Assembly: GCF_050908995.1 (NCBI RefSeq)
Contig: NC_135133.1
Span: 6,862,001-6,926,000 of the forward strand
Direction: 5' to 3'
Source of the DNA: Andrena cerasifolii
Lineage: Eukaryota; Arthropoda; Insecta; Hymenoptera; Andrenidae
DNA: 64,000 nucleotides
The notes under the pieces were generated by a model that was not told where the DNA came from, did not search any database, and was given only the letters and a program-made list of their open reading frames with translations. The translations under genes were made by a program, and so were the position numbers. Position 1 is the first letter of the stretch. Each line of letters opens with the position of its first letter. Below are positions 33,141 to 46,400 of the stretch, piece by piece.

Positions 33141-35836
33141 TGAAACTCTCGGGTACCCTACCTACCCCTCGCCGGGCGATATCGATTTTACGTTATGCCA
33201 CGTGCAGCCTTGACTAGCCGCGCGTATTTTTCGAGATCGTGCCGTGAACAGCATTCGAGATATCCGGCCCCGTGTCGCGCGCGCGTTCCTGCACGTCCTC
33301 CGGAGCCGTGCGGGGAAGGTCGTCGATAAATTTCGCGGCGGGCCAACCCCGGCTATAATTCGCAACTTTTGCCTCGCGAGAGCTGCGGAGAAGAGGCGTT
33401 CTTCGGGAGTTAACGCGCGATAGGGGGGTGGCCGGAGTCTGGCCCCGTTTCCAAAGTGCCGGGGGATTTACAACATTAATTTTCGTGATGGACAAGTGCC
33501 GGCTAATGGCACTTTAATGACCGAGAACTCTATTGAATCGTGCTCGTTGACCATGCGTACCACCGTGACGCATCCAGAATCAAGATTTACCCCCTCGTGA
33601 CGCTGATCAATGACCGACTGACTTGTCGAGAGCGATACACGGGACCGGGTGCTCGACGTTCGCGGATCCTTGGGATTCCTTGGCGTCATGCGGATCCCCT
33701 TGAGTCTCGGATAACATCTCGTCGGAGGAGTGGCTGCTCTCCGCTCTGAAATTCGCGATCGCGTTTTGGAATCGACCACCGTCGCGCGGCAGAACTATGT
33801 CGTCGAACGTTGCATAGTCTTTGATGGATTAACGCGGGGCTCGGCAAGAAGTCGACGGGGTTGAAGTGCACGCGGGGAGTCGTAATAAGTTATCAGATCC
33901 GAGGGACGTTTAAAGATCCCGGGTGAATAGTGGTTGCTACCCTTAACTCGGAACACCGGGGGTTTTTAAGGAGTTTAAGGAGCTCTTGTTATTGGAAACC
34001 GCTGGCGAAGGATAGAACAGCAGCCTGGGACAAGGTAACCGCGCCGAGATTGCTTCGTAAGTTGTTGAGATATGTTTTTGGGACCCATGCTTATTAAGAC
34101 CTTCCTCCTTTTCTCCCCTGAACGGCTGGTACGTGATCCCAAAGTTTTCGTCGCATCATTTTTCAACAGCCCGCGGAGAAAGCTGGAGCTTTCCTTCGCA
34201 CGGCAGAGGGGTGTGATTGTGTTATTTAGGAAATAAGGATCCGAGGAACGCGTGCGTTGCGGTGGCTGCTAGGGGTCGGCACGGGGGTGAGTGTTCTTAA
34301 TGGCGTACTGTATATTACCAGAGTGGAGCTTAGAGCTTGGGGGTTGAAAGCGAATGGCGAACGAAGCGAATGTATGGGGAGTATTAGAGACGGTTGGAGC
34401 CGAATGTTGTTATATCAGTGTTTATCTCGTTGTCCGAATGGCCTTGTTAAAATACCTGGAAACCTTTAACTACCCCCGCCAATGAATCGCGTTTTATTTA
34501 AAAGAGTTTCCGGTTCGCCATAATCCGCGCGGCTGCTGGCATTGCAAAACAAAGCGCGAGTATTAAGGGGTCAAAGTAAATTCCCCCGCGGGTGGAGAAA
34601 TCCTTGCTGGTTTTTGTAGGTTTTAAATTTCATTGGGCGACTCCTCGGGTCATTTTTTAGGCGGGCGTTGTCGAGTAAGCCGTCGAGAGGAGGTGACACT
34701 TCAACGCGGCCACTTATGCCCGCAAAATCCAATAGTTGACGGGGCCTGGGCGAGCGCGGCGCTTCCCAAGTCGATTCCCTCGGAAACGAAGGTCTCTGCG
34801 AAAAATATTCATTCCATATCTTCGACTTACTCTTCGGGAATATCTTCCTGCGTACACTGTGCTTTAAATTACTTCGAGCTCTCTCAATCTCGGCTGCCGA
34901 AAGGGTAGAATAAAAAATAGACAGCTGATTATCGTATCACACGCTCCACGTGATACCGCGTAACTTTCGTCGTAGAATTTCTGCATGCAACGAGAATTTA
35001 ACGAGCCGCCGTACGTCTCCTTATTATTCGACTCGCCCCATACACGGTACACGCGAAAATTGCTTCCCTCCCTTAGAAGGGTAATACTTCAATCCATTAT
35101 ACGCCGACGAAGCAGTTTTTCCTGAATTTAGCGAAAACTAAACTCTCGCCAGTCCCTGCGTGCACCTTCCACGCGAACGTGCTGCATACTTAACCCCCGG
35201 ACAGCTAAATAACTCTGACGATTCTGCGGAGAGTCGCTCCGAATGCGGAGCGGTCAGCGCGTTCAGACGCAGTTTAAATCGCGGCCGCTCCACAATATCC
35301 CATCAAGCTTGGAGCAGAATTCGCTCCGCGACCGTGTTTCTGCCGCTCGTAAGTACACGGGGGGATCACGGAATTATTCCAGCGACGGTGCGACGCTCGC
35401 CCCCGGAACACCGCGGCCGCGGCCGGGAAACAGTAAATTCCCGTCCGCGGGGTCGCCTTTCTTTCCGATTTCCCAGTCGTTTCTCCGTAGTTGATCACAC
35501 TTTGATCAACGGCCCGCCCGTTAATCAAGGCGTAAACTGCGCCTCGCGGAGGGATGCTGCGCTGTTTCTTTCTTCGCTGCTTTATCACGGCCGAGAGGGC
35601 CGCTCTCATTTCCAGGTTCAAAGGACCGGCACGGTCCCTTTTCGCGGGGCTTGTTTTCCTTAATACTCGATGTAACACGACCTCTCGCATTCTACGCCTC
35701 GTTTCTTTGATCAGAAGGAAGACGCCGGCCGCGGGTGTTTCAGCCGAGCGAGTCTGATAACGATAACGAGGAGGAAAGGAGCTCAAAGGCGCGTGAAACG
35801 AACTCCTGAAGGAAATATTTTAGAACGGCTCTAACG

Positions 35837-35860
35837 CTCTCTCTCTCTCTCTCTCTCTCT
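35837..35860. repeat. CT microsatellite
   Basis: Uninterrupted CT dinucleotides in intergenic DNA. Confidence 0.93.
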
Positions 35861-36751
35861 GCTACGCGAAATGGCTCGTTTGCGTGTCAGACCGGCGGTC
35901 TTATGAATTTATTAAGTGTAACTCGAACGGCCAGAGGCAGCCTGGCAGAAAAATTACCGCCCCGCGTGAAAAATATACACTAATATAAAGCGATATTTGT
36001 AGAAATAGGTCCGGGCTCCCTTTGCTTTCGGGCGAAGGTCTCCGTTAATACCGCGGTTTCTTAACTGAGAATTCAAAGCACTTCTACCGGGAGGCTATTG
36101 ATTTTTCCCGGGTTGAAATTGTCTTTTGAAAAGATCCCGATTCAAGCAACTTCCTCCGCGGATTTATTCTCGGGACGTTTATGAAGTCCTAGCGGTTCAT
36201 AGGTGCATTGTTCTTTTCAGTGGAGCATTACTCGTCTTTTATTTACCAGTGTTGCGCTCTGCGAATATTTCTGCGCTAGTTGTATTCACTTTCTCGCCCG
36301 AGGAATGATTGCTTCGTAATTTCTTTACGGAGATCCTGTAGAGGTAATTTGCAGCCAAGCGGGAATATGCAGATCCTTTTCCACTCTTGCCTTGATCAAA
36401 CAATTGCGCGAAAAATTGCCAACGCCCTGTCGAAAATATCTGACTCCGGGTAGCAGTTATGCGACCGTAAACAGAATGCACGAGTGGCCGACGGCGGAAT
36501 GCTCGCAATTTTTCAAAAAAATTGCCCTCTCCTCTCGGAAAAAAGCGCTCGCAATGGTCACTTCTGGATTGATCTTCCCGCAACCCCCGCTGGAACCGGC
36601 TCGCAATTCGTGAATGGCAACGGTTTCGTCGATACCTTCGCCTTCGACTTGAACGGGAATATAAAGGAAGAAGGGGAGGGCAACAGGACAAAATCGAGGG
36701 AGAGAAAGAAAATACTCCGCCGATAGCGGGATGCAAATAAAACAACTTTAA

Positions 36752-37085
36752 CCCTTGTACACCGTTCAAATTTGTGTATAAACTCGTATCGTTCCGGTCA
36801 ATATGACCCATAAGTAAAATTAAGTATTTATTTAATATTAATATAATACTTATTATACGTACAGATGGAACGTTACGTTAGATGAAATGTTATCAACAGA
36901 CAAACATCAGTATGCAAAAAATATATATGTAAAGAACATTCTGTAAATATTTGTCCATTGATTGTTAGTAGTTTATTCATATACATTTATATTACTTAAT
37001 TTAATTTTTGGGTCGTACTGACCCGAACGGTACCAGTGTAAGAAATACATATACAAGTCAATATGACCCGAACGGTGCACAAGGG
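36752..37085. mobile_element. piggyBac-type MITE, TTAA-flanked
   Basis: A 334-bp element begins CCCTTGTACACCGTTC and ends with the complement of CCCTTGTGCACCGTTC (16-bp terminal repeats, one mismatch). TTAA stands immediately outside both ends (36,748-36,751 and 37,086-37,089), the signature of piggyBac transposition. Subterminal copies of GTCAATATGACCC occur near both ends. The inside is AT-rich and non-coding, so it would depend on a transposase made elsewhere. Confidence 0.93.
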
Positions 37086-37089
37086 TTAA

Positions 37090-38628
37090 ATCGCCGGGCA
37101 AGACAATGCGGGAACGTTGACAGGAATTAGCAGCGGCGATGGAGCTGAAACCCGAGGCTGTTTTCAAATACGCGCCATCAAGTAAATCAAGGCGACTCGC
37201 ATCATTTTCTAGGAGGAGCGGCTGGAGGAGGAGGGCGCAATTACCGCGGATATTCTTCGCGAACAGCAGGCCAAAGGGGGCGGTGCAGCGGCGTGCGTAT
37301 TCACGGTGGCGTGCGCCCTTTTCATTTACGGGGCTTCATTTCATTAAGGAGACATCTCTCCGGCCGGCTGCGACGATCACGGGATCGAAAAGGACCCCGG
37401 CATTCAAGCAAGGGGTTAACCGTTCTCGCGGATAAAGCGTGTCGCCAATACGCGGAGGATCGTTTGATAGGGGATGAATGTGGCGGGGGGAGGACAGTCC
37501 GCTTAAGCAATCACATTTCCAACATCTTAATATAGACACGTCACCGTTTCTCCCTCGGACCCCTCTTGCTTGCTCTCCCTTTCTCCCTCGCCTCTCTGCG
37601 TTGCCTCTGTTAGCTCTCGTCGTCTCCTTCGTTTCTCCCCGCGGGGCTGGAGAGTTTCACCGCGCAAGGGGAGCGAAATGCGGGGAGAACAAGAGGCGCA
37701 GGGGGCAAATGGAACGGGAGGGGGAGAAAGAGAGCGGGGGGAGGAAGGGTGGGAATAACGGTGGCTGCAGAAGTTTTCGCATTGCACGTAAATTACAGAC
37801 GACATCGATGCATCCCGAAGCTTCCTATATTTGCAACGCTCTCCCCCGTGGAAACAATCGCGCGCGCGGAGGACTTCGATACTCGAGTAGCGAGCGGAGA
37901 GTGGTCCTCCCCGGTCCTCTTCCTGGACCCCGGCAACTGTTCGTTGATTTAGCCGGGCAACTTTAATCATCGCGCCGCCCCCCCCTCACCCCTCCGGCTA
38001 ATTTTATTCCGTAGCAAGCGGGCAATCAATTTAATAAGGGAAGTTCGCGCCACCGCCCCCGCGGCGGGAGTCTTATTTTCTGATTATATAAGGCACTAAC
38101 GCCACGGAACGTTTCTCTGCCGGACGAAGCACGCCACCTACTTAGGAAACTAATACTTCTAGCTTTAAAAAAAAAATTCACGGCGTTTGGACCGATTTTA
38201 AAAGTGTTATTCTGTTTTGAAGGGTGTACGGATACTTTAGTCACCTACAGACTGAAAGAACTGTACAGCAGAAACGGCTGAATTGGGACTGACCGGGCCA
38301 GAGCAGGCCTCCTACAGTTGTCAGTGAAATTAGGGACACCGCACGGACACGGAATAAACGGACCGAATCCGGCATTGCCGGCGGTTTCGCGGGAATAAAC
38401 TTGCCGCCCGAGATTGGACTTTACTCCGGTATTATTCGCGGCTGAATTGTGAGTCGCGTTTAGAAACTCCTCCCCTCCACACGCTGGTCGCACGCTTTTT
38501 ACCGGCTTATTTGCCGGCCACCTGGGCGTCGTTCGAGCTTTGTTTGTCTCGATACCGCAGTTTCGGCTGGGTGACACGGAGGAAAGTTGAGGAGCCTCGA
38601 CGGGGACGCCCCGAATTCTAGATACTTA
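37090..38628. other. Intergenic, no gene recognised
   Basis: Spacer between the piggyBac-type MITE and the mariner derivative. CpG-rich in the first half. I see no exon or RNA gene. Confidence 0.5.
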
Positions 38629-39048
38629 CATTCTGTTAAAAACGTACCGGGAATTGTTCAATGAAACACAGAATATGTATTATTCATCCAAATTTATTGT
38701 ATCGCCTTCGAAGTAGGCAAAACTCATACGCGCGTGTTTTTGATAAAGACGATTCACCGTAAACCTTACGTAACATTTTCAGCGCTTCGGCACACGAAAT
38801 TCCATTTGCAATGCAAAATTCCGGACAGATTCTTTGTTCGATATTTTTATCCATTGTAAAAATCGCAGAACACCCTTGAGATGAACTGACGCAATGGCGC
38901 GCTGTAATCAAACTAAATGACAAGTGACGCTCAAACTCCGCGCGAGTATAGAGGACAGCTCTGCCAACTTAGCGACAAAAAGAATTTCAACAATCCCTTT
39001 AAGCGAGCTTTTTAAATGATCGGTTCCCGGTACTTTTTTGACAGAACG
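38629..39048 (-). mobile_element. Mariner-type element with large internal deletion
   Basis: The ends are inverted repeats of about 30 bp: CATTCTGTTAAAAACGTACC on the left and the complement of CGTTCTGTCAAAAAAGTACC on the right. Both are followed by GGGAA and both abut TA (38,627-38,628; 39,049-39,050). On the minus strand the inside starts MDKNIEQRICPEFCIANG and SCAEALKMLRKVYGE, which is the N-terminal helix-turn-helix of a mariner transposase. It then runs, in a shifted frame, straight into a mariner-like C-terminal end (AYFEGDTINLDE, stop). The catalytic DDD domain is missing. Only about 420 bp of the usual 1.3 kb remains. Confidence 0.9.
38695..38856 (-). pseudogene. Truncated mariner transposase (N-terminal HTH only)
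   Basis: The reading frame keeps about 45 residues of the mariner HTH domain up to SLSKTRAYE. The next codons read FCLLRRRYNKF because the deletion shifts frame relative to the preserved C-terminal end. No catalytic residues are present, so it cannot act as a transposase. It lies within the element at 38,629-39,048. Confidence 0.85.
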
Positions 39049-39050
39049 TA

Positions 39051-40760
39051 TTAAGAAGCGTTGTATTAGCAGGCAAATGGCTGAGAGCCACTCAAAGGGG
39101 GTAATGAGAGATTGCAGCCGGGAAAAAGGAGACGGAATTATCCGCGGAATAGGGGAGTATCTGCGGACATAAACGACGTTGGGAACGGCTCTGTCGAAAG
39201 TCATTAGCGGGAGTTTGGCGAAGGAACGAGGCTGGGAGCCTCTGCCTGCGCCTAATGAATAAATACAAATCCATTTCGGGCTAAATAATACGAGCGCCGC
39301 GGCACCGTCTGCACGACGATCCCGGATTAGCCGACGCTGCAGCTTAAACAATCACATTTTCGAGGCCTCGAACAAAGGCCGCCCTCGTCCCTCGTTATTT
39401 CCCCCTTTTCCGTTTAGACGACAGCGGCGAGACAGGATACACACAGACGGGAGTGCGGGGGCTGGCGACCCGGGCGCGAGGGCAGCGCGGAACTTTCGCT
39501 GGAGGAAGAGTTAAAAGCAGGGAAAACGCGTCTATCCGCCGGATTCCGTAATTGAATTAACACACCAGCCCGCAGATCGTCCCTCTGCAAAAGGGCCAAA
39601 AATGGCCGGCTGGCTTTCAGCGCTCGGGCCAACCCCCGCGCGCGCGCGCGCGTTCGAGTGGCCAATTTCATCCTTGGAGCTGCTTGGCCTGGAAGCGCTT
39701 TTCTTCGTCATCCAACGCGGCCCCGCTGCTCACCGCCGAGGAAGTGCACGGGGTAACAGATAAAGTCGGATAATGGAAAAACTAGCGGGTGGTTAAAAAA
39801 GCCCGGGAAACGGCGCGGAGATGGAAGAGGGATAAGAGCGAGCGGGTCGGCGGAAGTTTTGCATCGGGCTTGACTGGCTGTTGCTTGGAAAAACGCGGGG
39901 CTTGAAAGGGACCCTAGAAGTTCGCCTTAATCAAAGCAACGAAGATCCGAATTTGAATCGGGCATCCCGTCCAGGGGAGCGGCTGATTATTATTTTTCCC
40001 GTCGGTCCGCGAGCATCCTCGAACTTCCTACAAAAGGATCCCTCGCTCCCCGCCGCCCGCTCTCTCTGTTCGAATTAAAAATCCAGCCGTCTAAATAGGC
40101 TAATTAAACTGGACGCCGCCGCCAACGCCGCTTCCTTTTTAGCTCGTTTACTTCCTTTTTAACTATCGTTGTCTAATCTACTTTAAAAGCAAACAGAGCG
40201 AGCAACGCCTTTGTAACTCCTTGCGTCTGTTAATTAAGCCTAGGCGAGTTCTGATTATCTGTCTTATTTACTCAGTCACCGCTCCTCGATTTCGAGGGTG
40301 TTGTGGACACCTTGAATATCTCCTTTCACTGGTATCGACGAAACTATCGTCTTCCCTTTAGATCCGACGTAATAAGGTCGAAGCGTTTCCCGATGTCGCG
40401 ACAGCCTCGTACGTCAAACAGTCACGCGAAAGGGTTGGAAACGTGAGGTCCGATCGAGTCAGCCAGCCCTCGGCCGTCTGCTCCGCCGGCGGAGCACCGG
40501 TAAACAAACGCAATTGCACGTATCCCGTCGCAATCCCATGAAATCTCGTCGCCTCGTTCCACGTCCTGCCATCAGCGCGCGTCGGCCGTTTGGTTTGCCG
40601 CGTGCGAAATGAGTTTTGTTGCGGCCCGTGTCTCCTTAACACGGCATCGCAGACGTCACGGAAATCCCCGAGCAGTTCCTTGGGGCGCGCACAAAACACC
40701 CCCGGACGCGGGTGATAAGGGGTGGGGGGGAAGCGGAGCCAGCGGCGACATCGGGTGGAA
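39051..40760. other. Intergenic, no gene recognised
   Basis: CpG-rich DNA with a short CG tract (39,638-39,652). I see no exon, RNA gene or transposon. Confidence 0.5.
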
Positions 40761-42460
40761 AGTGAACATCCCGCGTTCCACCATAAACGTCAGAGTTCAT
40801 TTCGTAGCGAGAAACGAGTTTCGCTGTCTCGTCTTCGGGCGAGCCTCCCTCTAGCCCCTATCGCGGCGATGCCGACGCAGTTCCTCGCTGGCATCGAGCA
40901 CAGCCACCGTAAACGGGGATATTATGAACCCGAGGAACTCCGCGTTCCGCCGTAAACACGTCCCGGTACGCTTCGTATGGGAAACGAGTCTCGTCTGGCG
41001 CTACTTTTTTTGGGGCCAAGCTTTCGCAGCGCCGTTACGGGATTACCGGGGTTAGCTCGTCGAATACGCAGGGAAATATAACGGGGAACACCGCGTTCCG
41101 ACATAAACGTCGGGGTTCGTTTCCAACGAGAAACGAGCTACGCCACCCGCTCCCCGCGCATCTTCGCCGGTGGAGGTTTGCAATTCTGTTACGAAAGTTC
41201 TAACACGGTTTCTTAGGAACATTGGGCATGGACCGTAATGAAAATATCATGAACTGGGAACGCCACGTTCCGCTGTGGGCAACCGGAGTTCGTTTCGTAG
41301 GGGAAACGAGCTTTGTCGTTGTTTCTTAAGGCGAAGTTTATAGTACCGTTGTTGGAATCTAACCAGGATTGCGTGGTGCAGCTTATGACTGAAAAGATTG
41401 CGAACTGGGAACTCCGCGTTCCACCACGAATATTAGAATTCGTCTCACTGCGTCACCCATGATTCGTCAAATGCATTCGCACACGGCAATAAATCCCACC
41501 GGGTCCTTTGGAAATAGTAAATGTTACCCCGGGTCCCGAAACGAACACCGGAGTACTAGTTTCACGCGTGGAACAGAGTTTCGGGACAGAAGAAGGGAAA
41601 TCCCATAGAAAGTGAAGTTGCCGTTCCTCGAGCGCGAGTTCTGCCGGTGTCTCGGTTCTCTACATAGAACGGCGCTTTGTCGTAGCGCTACTCGCGGCGC
41701 TCACGGACGTCACAGAAATCTTCGACACAGTTTCTTCGAACCGTGAAAGACTTTCTGAAACAGTAGAGAACCAGCGACGACAATATCCGCAAGAGGAGAA
41801 CTCGGCGTTCTGTTACAAACGGCTGCTTCGCTTTGCGCCTGCTGGAGCCGAGGGGTTTTCTCGTGGCGTCATCGACGGGGCTCGCGGACCCTTTCGAAGT
41901 GGCGAAAAAATTCGCCGAGCCAGCGGAATAAACATTCGCCGCGTAGAACGCTGGCGTTCCGTGCCTGCGAGACTCGTTTTAATACCTCGCAGACGTTAAA
42001 ATCGTGGAGGACCCTACGTGCTCTCCCGGAAATATTGCAGATTGCATCGAAGTCTGGGGGGGGAAGGCTGGCCGACGAATGTAACAAGGACGGAACGCAA
42101 GAGTTCCATGACGAACGGCGGTATCTCGTTCTTGCGCGCGGAGTGAGTCCCGTTGCAATTATCGTTCCATCGAAGCTCGTAGGCGACGCGCGCCGCGAGC
42201 TCGCAACCGAGACTCCTAAGAAATGCAGAAAATTCTCCGCGAAATGGAAAGACCGAGGAACGACATCGTTACGATGAAAAGCAATTCCAAGTTCCGCGTC
42301 GAGGAACGGTCGCGGTTTCTTATCGTCGCGAGAACACCTCTGTCTTCATCGTCCCTTTCCGATGACCCATGCGTCGGAGACACGTTCCGCTGAGAGGGGC
42401 GGGAATTTTTCCGGAATTTCGCGTTCCGTCATAGACGTGTCGTTGCGTGGTCTGGTGTCT
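40760..42460. repeat. Degenerate tandem repeat, period about 150-170 bp
   Basis: A core of GAACTCCGCGTTCCGCCGTA with a following GAAACGAGCTTTGTCG-like part recurs in diverged form near 40,771, 40,941, 41,091, 41,264, 41,415, 41,805, 41,953, 42,094 and 42,421. Spacing among the first five is about 170, 150, 172 and 151 bp. Copies differ at many positions, which implies an old array. No open frame follows the periodicity. Confidence 0.75.
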
Positions 42461-45400
42461 TAGAGGCCGCAGAAAACACCGCGACAGACGCGGGGTAAGC
42501 CAGCGGCGACAACGTGGCGAAAAAGGAAGTCGAAGATAGGGAAGAAGGGTGGCGATCGTGCGCCGCGTGAAAGTTTTGCGTGACACGCCGCAACGGCTGT
42601 TATCGTTTCACCCCCACGCAGTGGCTCACAATCGAAATCCGCTGCGTTGAAATTGCAAAGTGCCTGCGAGAGCGGTAGGTATCGTATCTCTACATGTACG
42701 AACCAGCCAATCTGTACGTTTATTTATTTTATTTACTTTAGTTTCATTCTAATATCTTATTCATTTTATTTTATTTTCATTATCTTAGGTAGTCACATCG
42801 TTGCTCAGAGGGCTGCTATTAATTCTCGTTACAGTCAAGGTAAGAAGGAAATTCGATTTCTGTTCGATCATCTCAACACTCGAGCGGTTACTAAGATCAC
42901 TGTGTAGACGGTTCTGGTACGTGATGCGAGGTCAATTCTCCCTCCTGCAAATCTTCGATCTATCCAGCCATTGTCTTGCTTCGAACGGCTTGGAATATTC
43001 AAATCTGAGAAATGTCAAGCATCTGTGATGGGTCTTGAATGTTTCAAGTGTGTGTTGGAAGTCTCGACGAGTCTCCTTTGTCATTCCTAAAAGTAACTAT
43101 CAACCCTTCAATTGGCAACTTATTAAACAACGATTGAGCAACAAAATAGGATGAAAACTTTCCAAAACCCATCGAGACTTTAAACATTTTTCCGATTCTA
43201 CTAATATTCCCATCGATCGGAATTTTCCAACCCCCGTTGAAAATGACGCGAAGCGTCTTCTAACCTGTGACTGGGTTTCGACTGTGAGCCACTGTGCGAG
43301 CGTAGAGCCCCGGGGACGGAGGGTTGTCCCGTCGTCGGCCAGGGGTTGCTCGGAATCTATCGGCAGGCCAGATTTCAGCCGCGTGTGCACGCGAGCCGCT
43401 TTCGACGGCATTGTTTTCTGTGGAACGCCGTGGAATATTCGTGCCGGCTTACGGCTGATAAACACGTGTAATGGAAGAAGGACTGGCCTCGAGTCTGGAG
43501 AAGGAAGATGGAGGTGATAAAACTGTGGCTGTCGGAGGGGAGCGCAAGGCAATTCCGCGAAAATAATTTCCCTTTTCAATTGGGACGGTATCTTAGAACT
43601 CGCTGGAACAAGTCTGCCGATTCGAATTAAAGCTCTACGTTACGTAAGACGTCGGAGCAAATAACGGTATCAATAGAATCCCTCGATCCTGCCTTCGCTG
43701 AATGGGTATTGAAGATACAGCGAGAGTCACGCGGAACGAGCAGGAGAGAGATAGAGATAGTTAAAGTTCGCGCACACGGATTTATAGAATATTCAGAATG
43801 CACGTCGGTGCTTGAAATGATGTATGCCTGGATAGTGATAATAATTGGAATCTATTGGAGGCGCGTGTAATTGGTAAAGAATACTCCCTCCGCTTTGTTT
43901 TTAATACGCGTTGACCGGTGCGATCGATAACCCTTTCCCCAGCTTGATACGAGCTTATCGATCCCCCCATTTTGCGAGGCCCTCCGCCTTCCGTTTTCAA
44001 ATCTTCCGTTCGAAACAGGCGACAGTCGGATGGGGCGAGGTCCGCAGAGCACAGTGGATGAGTCAGAGTTCCACCGGCGAGGATCGAAATTTTTTCCTAC
44101 GTCGTTCTCGTTATATGCTAGGGTCTCGCGCTGTCTTGGAGCAGCAGGACAGCGATCCGGATTATCTTCTAAATAATGAATCGAAAAAAAAGGCGGAGAT
44201 ATCGCTCGTTTGCCGCGGCGCCGTCGCCACTCGTAATGTGTAAATTTCACGGGGGAGACGTTTCGAAAGTTTTCCTTTAATAAAAAATAAATAACGGGAT
44301 CTATAACTTCTCCGTGTTGACGCCACAAATTTCTCGTCGAGGAATTTGTCGCTGGATATCTGAAAATTGAAGAATTCCCAGCCTCGTCGGTATTACGTCG
44401 AACAAAGGGTGCAGAATTACTTTCAGTTACGAATCAGTATTATAAATCTCTAAAGAACCTGAGTAGTATTTACTATTGCCTACTACAATTTTGTTCCTTC
44501 TCCACTCCGAAACTGAATTTCGTCCAGTACTTCGATTTGCAATGATAAAATAACGCGGTAATGAATATTTTCCGCTAAAATGATAGATGCGAATCGAATA
44601 TTATTATTATTACAGAGTCTTTATTACTCGGTAAATATACAAGGAATAAATAATAATTATACCGCAGTGCAATACGGTTAGAAGCCTAACCGTAACTACA
44701 AAGAGAAACTAAAATTAGAACTAGGAAGCAAGAAAGAGAAACTAATAATAATTCATTAACAGTCTTTAATCCGTTGTAACTCCGAACGTGAAGTTTAAAT
44801 AACGCGCGATCGCGTAATATTTTCCCCCATTTTATGGGCCACATTTATGCTTTAAAGGCATCGACACAGAATTAAGAATCAGCCTGAGCGGATACCCTAT
44901 AATTCAAGCCCCCGAGTGTCTGCTTAAATGTACTCCGCAACGCGGCTGGAAAATATCGGTTGTGGAGCGATTAATTCGAAGGCCATTACGTATTATTTAA
45001 TGACTTCGAAGCCCATTGTTGCGAATCATGAGCCTCGTTGATTTCCGCCAGTAGGTAAGTGTATAGATGCCGGGCGCGCGGCGAAATAAAAGTCTGAGGA
45101 GAGAGATTTAAACGAAGGAGCCGGAGTACACCAGAAATGGAGCCTCCTTGCTCTATCCATCATCCCGAGAGAGGACGTTATTGAAAGATGCGTAATCTGC
45201 GGGGGAAATTACTCGCGACGAGCCGCTGTGCCGTCACGCATGAATCATCTACGCGGCGGCAAGTTTTCCATTCAGACGGGGATTATTATTGCAAAAAATG
45301 GCCCAGGGTACTCGAGACTTTGATGGCTCGCACGGCACAATACACGGCTGTGGTCTAGCTGCAAGTACACTCGCGGGCGAAATTGTCCACGGCCCCGAAT

Positions 45401-46400
45401 ATCCGTTCATTGTGCCTGAAGTTTGGCACCGCACACACTTTGGAAGCCGAAGCGACGCAAAAGGATACCCGGCATTCCTCCCAGAATTATCCACCGTCGA
45501 ATCGCCTGACAACCATTAATAAACCCCATTATCCGCCTTCAAAGTGTCCTGCGCCGCGAGTGTGTAGCCAACAGGTGTTTACGCGACGAAATTTTCTGAA
45601 AAAATAGCAGGGACCATTAGCTTTCGCCCCGCGGAAAACGTTCACCCACGATCGAGCTTATCCAGGGCGATCGACCAGCTCGTAACGATGTTTCGATAAC
45701 TTGGCCGAAAGTTCGGATTCGTTCGTGCTTATGCATCCAGTTCGGATTTAATAAGTTTTAATGTTTCACGAGGGGAGCGTGAAACGTCAGTTGGACGACT
45801 ACACAGTTTACGTTTAATCACAGAAAAAAAAAAACCGGTGCTGGCGGTGGAACTTGGTCGGGAGTGTTTCACCCCCTCGAACTACTTAGTTCTATTTCCT
45901 GGAGGTCGAAAAAATTCTGCCCGTTTAAATAGAAAACATTCAGTCTCGAAATGCTAGCTTGCCAGCCACAGACTTGCAATCTCCCGGCCTCTTAAATACC
46001 GACACAAGCGCCCCCGGAGTTAATCAAAGGATCGGACCGTCGGGATACGTAAAGTCTCCCTTTCATCCCTCCCCGCTGCCCTCCCTTATCGGCCAGTGTC
46101 CTTTCCTTTTCCATCTTGCAATCGCGGCGATGGCAAAAGGAGTCGCCGAGTATCGGTGGTCGAAGCTCGAGAACAATAGGGTCTCCGGGCACAAAGGGCA
46201 AGGATGCATCCGTGTCGAGAAGAAGGAAGCGCGGCGTACGAGTAGAGCGTGTTCACCGCGTACACGGGGGAGGAGGGTGCGTTCGTCCTGTGAATACACG
46301 CGACCGTGGTTTCAGAGAGGGGCAGACTGTGCGCCGTTGGTGGGGGGTGGTTGGCCTATCGGCTCGGGGTTGCTTGGAATCTATCGGTGGGCCAGATTTC
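42461..46400. other. Intergenic, upstream flank of the Beat-family gene
   Basis: No exon recognised. A segment of about 40 bp at 43,337-43,378 is nearly repeated at 46,361-46,402. Part of the Beat promoter may lie at the right end. Confidence 0.5.
43337..43378 (+). repeat. Dispersed repeat, copy 1
   Basis: Contains GGGGTTGCTCGGAATCTATC followed by GGCAGGCCAGATTTCA. The second copy is at 46,361-46,402 with three differences in this core. The family is unknown. Confidence 0.75.

Larger units (their letters stand above)
32758..36747. other. Intergenic, no gene recognised
   Basis: Contains a run of 18 G followed by TGGGG (33,118-33,140) and a CT tract (35,837-35,860). The open frame at 32,774-33,025 does not resemble any family that I know and lies directly beside the foldback element. 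Confidence 0.5.
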
